From: Solimonas sp040377605
GTDB lineage: Bacteria; Pseudomonadota; Gammaproteobacteria; Nevskiales; Nevskiaceae
Length of the DNA stretch: 18,187 nucleotides
NCBI GenBank assembly: GCA_040377605.1
Contig: JBEIOK010000042.1
Location: forward strand, 1-18,187
Direction of reading: 5' to 3'
Shown here: piece by piece, positions 14,031 to 18,187 of the stretch
Layout of the letters: each line of letters begins with the position of its first letter
How positions within the stretch are numbered: the stretch's first letter is position 1
The notes under the pieces: model-generated
What the model saw: only the letters and a program-made list of their open reading frames with translations
Database searches by the model: none
Told to the model about the DNA's origin: nothing
Made by a program: the position numbers and the translations under genes

Positions 14031-15044
14031 TCATCGCGCCGATGACCGCGATTGTTGCTGGCGCCAGGCACTCGGCGAGGTGCCGGTCCAGCGCTTGAAG
14101 GCCCGGGTGAAGTTGCTGGGGTCGGCGAAGCCCAGTTGCCAGGTGATCTCGGCCGCGCTGCGGCCCTGGCGCAGATAGGACAGCGCCAGCTCGCGGCGGA
14201 CGTCGTTCAGCAGCGCCTTCCAATGGGTGTCCTCGGCGGCTAGCCGGCGCAGCAAGGTGCGCGGTGTCAGATGCAGCGCGGCGGCCAGCGCCTCCCGGGT
14301 TGGCTCGCCGGACGGCAGATGCCGGATCAGAAGCTCGCGCACGCGCTGCGATACCGGCTGCGCGTCGAAGCGTTTCAAATACTCGGAGGCTGTGGCGTCG
14401 TAGTGGCGCGTGGTGGCGTCGTCGGCGCCCGGCAGAGGCGCTTCCAGCAGCGCGCGGTCGAAGCGCAGGCGATTGTCGGCCGCGCCGAAGCGCAGCGGGC
14501 AGCGGAAGAACTGCTGGTACGGCGCCAGATCCGCCGGTGCGGCGTGGCGGAATTCACAGGCCAGCAGACCCTCCTCGGTGCCCGCCAGGGCGCGGCCCAG
14601 ATTGACCGCTGTCGCCATGAATGCCTCGAAGGCAGCATCGGCCAGCGGCAGGTCGCGCGCGGGTGCGCGGTAGACCAGATCCACCTGCGTGTCGCCGGCG
14701 TCGAGCAGGATGTCCGCGGCATCGGAGACCAGCCGCGAGTAGCGCACCATGCGCATCAGGGCGTCGGCGAGCGTGCGGCTGGCGCGCAGCGACTGTCCCA
14801 GCGCGTGCATCGTGGCCGGCTGCACGTGATGCGGAACGGCCAGCGACAGCGAGGGCTCGGTGGCCTCGATGGCCAGCGCCCAGAAGCGGGTCATGCCGCG
14901 CGTCGGGTAGCGCGCACCCGGCTTGTCCAGCAGGGCCGGATCCAGGCCGGCCTGGGCCAGCAGCGCCGTGGCATCGAGGCCGCGGGTGCGCAGCGCGCCG
15001 GCAACCGCGGCCGCCCAACTGGCAAGCGTGGTGGGTTCGGACAT
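14031..15044 (-). CDS. AraC-family transcriptional regulator (arabinose-binding-like N-terminal domain plus HTH_18)
   Basis: The 337-residue product has the OruR/ArgR-like layout. The ligand-sensing N-terminal domain starts with SWAAAVAGALRTRGLD and runs over about 200 residues, including an AATMHALG-type block (reads PATMHALGQSL). The C-terminal double helix-turn-helix (about 235-330) contains LHLTPRTLLRRLAAE and IAWQLGF-like ITWQLGFADPSNFTRAFKRWTG, the hallmark of AraC DNA-binding domains. The start at 15044 (MSEPTTLAS) fits the family. The open frame reaches 15245 but is not supported there. It is divergent from the sulfatase-like gene with 106 bases between starts, so it probably controls that operon. 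The inducer is unknown. Confidence 0.92.
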   Translation of the reverse strand: MSEPTTLASWAAAVAGALRTRGLDATALLAQAGLDPALLDKPGARYPTRGMTRFWALAIEATEPSLSLAVPHHVQPATMHALGQSLRASRTLADALMRMVRYSRLVSDAADILLDAGDTQVDLVYRAPARDLPLADAAFEAFMATAVNLGRALAGTEEGLLACEFRHAAPADLAPYQQFFRCPLRFGAADNRLRFDRALLEAPLPGADDATTRHYDATASEYLKRFDAQPVSQRVRELLIRHLPSGEPTREALAAALHLTPRTLLRRLAAEDTHWKALLNDVRRELALSYLRQGRSAAEITWQLGFADPSNFTRAFKRWTGTSPSAWRQQQSRSSAR

Positions 15045-15099
15045 AAGGTGCGGGAACACTGTCCCATCCGGACAACCAGCGCAAGCGCGGAGCCGGGTA

Positions 15100-15114
15100 G
15101 TCTGCGGGGCAGAC
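15100..15114. promoter_or_regulatory. Perfect inverted repeat between the AraC gene and the sulfatase gene (candidate operator)
   Basis: GTCTGC (15100-15105) and GCAGAC (15109-15114) flank GGG, 36 bases before the sulfatase start in the 106-base divergent intergenic region. It may be an operator or a small leader hairpin. AraC proteins more often bind direct repeats, so the link is weak. Confidence 0.3.
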
Positions 15115-15150
15115 GGCATCCGACAACCCGACCGTCCCGAGGAGAGTGCC

Positions 15151-16884
15151 ATGCGTCCGATGATTCCCGCCCTGGGCGGTATCCTGCTGCTGACCCTGTC
15201 GGCCTGCGGCGACAAGCCCGCAGCACCTGCTGCGGTGACGGTCACGAGCCCGGAGGCGCTGAAGGCGCATAGCGCCGAATTCCAGCGCGAGGTGCGCCGG
15301 GTGGCGGACGGCGTGTACGTCGCGATCGGCTATGGCATCGCCAACTCGATCCTGCTGGAAGGCAGCGACGGCGTCATCGTGGTCGACACGATGGAAACGG
15401 CGGAAAGTGCGCGCGAGGTGCTGGCCGAGTTCCGCAAGCTCACCGACAAGCCGGTGAAGGCCATCATCTACACGCACTCGCATCCGGACCATATTGGCGG
15501 CGCCCGTGTCTTCGCCGAGGGCAACGACGCGGTTCCGGTGTATGCGCAGCGGGCGGTCATCCGCAACATGGAGAAGACCTCCATCGAACTGCAGACCGCC
15601 ATCACCCAGCGCTCGCTGCGCATGTACGGCTCGCTGCTGTCGCCGGAGGAAATGGTCAACGTCGGCATCGGCCCCGAGGTCGCGGTTCACGCCAACAGCA
15701 CGATCAACTCGCTGCGCCCGACGCGCGAGTTCGACGATCGCCTGGAAGAGACGGTGGCCGGCATCCGCTTCGAGCTTGTACATGCGCCGGGCGAGACCGA
15801 CGATCAGTTGTTCGTCTGGCTGCCGGACCGGCGCATCCTGTTGCCGGGCGACAACCTCTACAAGGCCTTTCCGAATCTCTACACGATCCGCGGCACCTCG
15901 TATCGCGATCCGCGCGGCTGGGCCGATTCGCTGGATGTGATGCGCGCGCTTAAGCCCGCGATCCTGGTGCCGAGTCACACGCAGCCGCTGGTGGGGGAGG
16001 CACTGATCGACCGCACGCTGACCGATTATCGCGACGGCATTCGCTATCTCTACGACCAGACACTGCGATACATCAATCAGGGCTTGACCCCGGACGAGAT
16101 CGCGGCGCGCATCCGCCTGCCCGCACATCTGGCCGCCTCGCCCTTCCTGCAGGAGTTCTACGGCAAGCCCTCCTGGTCGGCGCGCAGTGTGTTTGCCGGC
16201 AACTTGGGCTGGTTTGACGGCAATCCCTCGACCTTGCAGCCGCTGGCCCCGGCGGTGGAGGCCGAGCGCATGGCGGCGCTGGCGGGCGGCATCGATGCCC
16301 TGGCGCAGCATATCGAGCAGGCTGAAAAGGCCGGTGCCCACCAATGGGTCCTGCAGCTCTCCGATCACGTGTTGCGGCTGCAGCCGGATCATGCGGCAGT
16401 CAAGCAGGCGCGTATCGCGGCGCTGCGGGCGCTGGGCGAGCGCGAGGCCAATCCCAATGCACGGCACTGGTATCTGATGACGGCCCGCGAGCTGGCGGGC
16501 GAGTTCACGTTGCCCACGCGCATTCTCAAACCGACCCCCGAGATGCTGGCGCAGATGCCGCTGAATCGCTTCTTCGACGGGCTGGCCGTCAATCTCGATG
16601 CCGAGGCGGCGGCGGACACGGTGATCGCGGTCGGGTTCGAGTTCAGCGACAGCCCCGAGCGATACACCTACCTGATTCGCCGCGGCGCGAGCGAGGTCGT
16701 GCCCGAACTGCGCGATGATGCCGATATCGTCGTGCGGGTCTCCGCGCAGGCGTTCAAGGAGATGCTGGCGCAGGTGCGCAACCCGGCCGTGAGTCTGGTG
16801 CGCGATTTTGAAGTGACCCACGGCAACAAGCTGGCGTTCGCGCAGTTCATGCGCCTGTTCCAGCCCTCGGAGCGTGGCTCGTGA
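15151..16884 (+). CDS. Alkyl-sulfatase-like metallo-beta-lactamase-fold lipoprotein (BDS1/SdsA1 family)
   Basis: The family hydrolyses primary or secondary alkyl sulfates with two zinc ions. The 577-residue product starts after a strong GAGGAG (15139-15144) and has a lipoprotein signal with lipobox LSAC, the lipidated cysteine being C19. The metallo-beta-lactamase domain (about 45-290) holds HSHPDH (H109, H111, D113, H114). Likely further ligands are E215 in PGETDD, D234 in LPGDN and H276 in PSHTQP. Glutamate in place of the usual PGH histidine is the alkyl-sulfatase pattern. The dimerisation domain (about 290-445) has FYGKPSW and GWFDGNPSTLQPL, and a C-terminal SCP2-like domain (about 450-575) follows. 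Lipidation means it acts in the periplasm or at the outer membrane. The next gene starts on its stop codon. Its substrate is not proven. Confidence 0.9.
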   Translation: MRPMIPALGGILLLTLSACGDKPAAPAAVTVTSPEALKAHSAEFQREVRRVADGVYVAIGYGIANSILLEGSDGVIVVDTMETAESAREVLAEFRKLTDKPVKAIIYTHSHPDHIGGARVFAEGNDAVPVYAQRAVIRNMEKTSIELQTAITQRSLRMYGSLLSPEEMVNVGIGPEVAVHANSTINSLRPTREFDDRLEETVAGIRFELVHAPGETDDQLFVWLPDRRILLPGDNLYKAFPNLYTIRGTSYRDPRGWADSLDVMRALKPAILVPSHTQPLVGEALIDRTLTDYRDGIRYLYDQTLRYINQGLTPDEIAARIRLPAHLAASPFLQEFYGKPSWSARSVFAGNLGWFDGNPSTLQPLAPAVEAERMAALAGGIDALAQHIEQAEKAGAHQWVLQLSDHVLRLQPDHAAVKQARIAALRALGEREANPNARHWYLMTARELAGEFTLPTRILKPTPEMLAQMPLNRFFDGLAVNLDAEAAADTVIAVGFEFSDSPERYTYLIRRGASEVVPELRDDADIVVRVSAQAFKEMLAQVRNPAVSLVRDFEVTHGNKLAFAQFMRLFQPSERGS

Positions 16885-18187
16885 TGAAACGTAGGCTGTC
16901 GATGATGGTGCTGGTCGCAGCGCTGACCGCCTGCGCGTCCAGCGAGCGCGATGAAACGGCCACCGGCGCTGCGCCGTCGGTCGCGCCAAGCGCGGAGACC
17001 TCGATGCTCGCGCTCAATTGCGCGTGGCTGCTGCGCAGCGATCCGGATCTGTTGAATATCGCGTTTCCTGATGAGGGGGCCCTCTACTGGGTCGCCGCTG
17101 TCCCGGCGCTGCCCGGCACCCGTCTGCGCGTCGAGGCCGACTTTCCGCAGGCCCGCTACTTCTCGTTCAACACCTACGATCCGGCGCTGCGGCCCACCGA
17201 TGTCCTGACCGACTACCAGCTCGATGCGGCGACGGGCGGCAATCCCTATCGCCAGGGCGGCGCGACCGGGCGGTATGTGGCCTACATCGAACCGGGAGCG
17301 GTACCGCAGGCCCGCGCACCGAACACGCTGTATGCCGGACAGATCGATCTGCTCGGCCGCGTCGCCTTGCCGAACCCCGCCTGGGTGCTGCTGTACCGCG
17401 TGTACCTGCCGGAAGGCAGTCGCAGCGGGGGCGTGCCGCTGCCGTCACTGCATCTGGAAGCGGCGGGACAGGAGACGCCGATTGCCCTGCAGGCCTGTGA
17501 TCCGCTGCCGCCGCAGGGGGTGCCGAGTTTGCTCAACGACCTGATCCGCAACGCCAGCGATCCGGGCCTGCTCGGCCTGCTGCCGTTCCCGCTGGCACCG
17601 GATACTCCGGAACTGGTGCGCTTCTACGGCCTGCCGGAGACGCTGCGCCTGCTGCTGTCCAACGCCGTCGGCTTCAGCCTGCCGCTGCAGGCGATCACGG
17701 CGGCCGATACCGGCGGCGGCTTTCTCAGCAACATCGACAACGCCTATGTCACGACGATGATGAGCCGCGAGCAGGGCTCCCTGTACATCCTGCGCGCCAA
17801 GGCACCGCGATACGCTCGGAGGCCCACCGAGGCGCCCCTCGGCGACGCGCAGCTGCGCTACTGGTCGCTCTGCACCAACGAGTTCGTCAGTCAGCGATAC
17901 GTCGGATGCCTGTATGACGCGCAGGTGCCGGTGGACGGCGAGGGCTACTTCACGCTGGTCGTCTCCGATCCGGCGCAGCGGCCTGCCAATGCCACCGACG
18001 CCCAGGGCATCGCCTGGCTGCCCTGGGGCGCGGCGTATCCGGACTCGGTGATCATCTATCGCCACATGCTGCCGTCACCGCATTTCGACGAGGCGGTGCA
18101 GAACGTGCCTTACGGCACACCGGCGCGCGAGATCATGGGCGAGTACCTGCCGCGGATCGCCTACTGTGACCGCGCGACGATCGAAGC
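16884..18187 (+). CDS. Lipoprotein of unknown function, 3' end outside window
   Basis: The frame is open from ATG 16884 to the last base, about 434 codons without a stop, in GC-rich codon use like its neighbours. The ATG shares its A with the TGA of the sulfatase gene, so the two are translationally coupled. A GTG one codon earlier is an alternative start. The N terminus is a lipoprotein signal with lipobox LTAC, lipidated cysteine about residue 17. I do not recognise the family. Visible features are ARYFSFNTYDP (about 91-101), ending a short beta-rich stretch. Downstream are RYWSLCTNE and a GCLYDAQVPVDGEGYFTLVVSDP stretch, and a later AWLPWG. Such YxSxxTYD/SLC-type phrases hint at a repeated beta-sandwich-like module. 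The coupling suggests a partner in handling the sulfatase substrate or product at the envelope, which is inference. Confidence 0.8.
   Translation, partial: MKRRLSMMVLVAALTACASSERDETATGAAPSVAPSAETSMLALNCAWLLRSDPDLLNIAFPDEGALYWVAAVPALPGTRLRVEADFPQARYFSFNTYDPALRPTDVLTDYQLDAATGGNPYRQGGATGRYVAYIEPGAVPQARAPNTLYAGQIDLLGRVALPNPAWVLLYRVYLPEGSRSGGVPLPSLHLEAAGQETPIALQACDPLPPQGVPSLLNDLIRNASDPGLLGLLPFPLAPDTPELVRFYGLPETLRLLLSNAVGFSLPLQAITAADTGGGFLSNIDNAYVTTMMSREQGSLYILRAKAPRYARRPTEAPLGDAQLRYWSLCTNEFVSQRYVGCLYDAQVPVDGEGYFTLVVSDPAQRPANATDAQGIAWLPWGAAYPDSVIIYRHMLPSPHFDEAVQNVPYGTPAREIMGEYLPRIAYCDRATIE

Noticed and set aside
14554..16989. Minus-strand open frame of 811 codons opposite the AraC and sulfatase genes
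   Set aside because: It is rich in Arg, Gln and His without any recognisable domain. It is antisense to genes with clear families and typical of GC-rich codon shadows.

Overview
The window is high-GC chromosomal DNA from a gammaproteobacterium. The order nth – rnf/rsx cluster – metG – (insert) – apbC/mrp – (insert) – dcd is the neighbourhood found around these genes in Pseudomonas-like and Xanthomonas-like bacteria. The GC-rich codon use, the degenerate Rnf cluster and the alkyl-sulfatase/AraC pair lead me to guess a Nevskiales/Xanthomonadales-type organism. That placement is inference and was not tested. I see no insertion sequence, integrase, prophage gene or CRISPR array.

Layout. (1) 1-985: the 3' end of a polar amino-acid ABC permease gene overlaps its ATPase gene. 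(2) 1020-1095: tRNA-Arg(CCT) with encoded CCA and its own promoter. (3) 1233-3674: a large Ig-like-repeat surface lipoprotein, closed by a strong terminator at 3701-3729. (4) 10038 down to 3750, minus strand: one long head-to-tail run of metG, an RnfA-like gene, rsxB, rsxD, rsxG, an RnfE-like gene, nth, and a small two-helix membrane protein. (5) 10226-14017, plus strand: an aldehyde dehydrogenase, apbC, a conserved protein of unknown function and dcd. A structured leader with an intrinsic terminator lies upstream of the dehydrogenase. (6) 14031-15044, minus strand: an AraC-family regulator, divergent from an alkyl-sulfatase-like metallo-beta-lactamase lipoprotein (15151-16884) and a coupled lipoprotein of unknown function that runs off the window at 18187.

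The most unusual part is the Rnf cluster. Five genes (A-like, B, D, G, E-like) are joined by four identical ATGA start/stop overlaps, but RnfC, the NADH/FMN entry subunit, is absent. RsxB has all twelve cluster-binding cysteines but no N-terminal membrane anchor, and it carries a basic tail reminiscent of RsxC tails. RsxD and RsxG keep their FMN-attachment motifs. The A-like and E-like membrane subunits are strongly diverged and appear to have lost the paired cysteines that hold the intramembrane iron-sulfur centre. It looks like a reduced, RnfC-free membrane redox complex that must take or give electrons through another partner.

The metG/apbC/dcd/nth genes are housekeeping: tRNA charging, Fe-S cluster delivery, dUTP supply and base-excision repair. 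ApbC and the Fe-S proteins Nth and RsxB form a plausible functional theme. The sulfatase operon and the Ig-like lipoprotein are accessory envelope functions.
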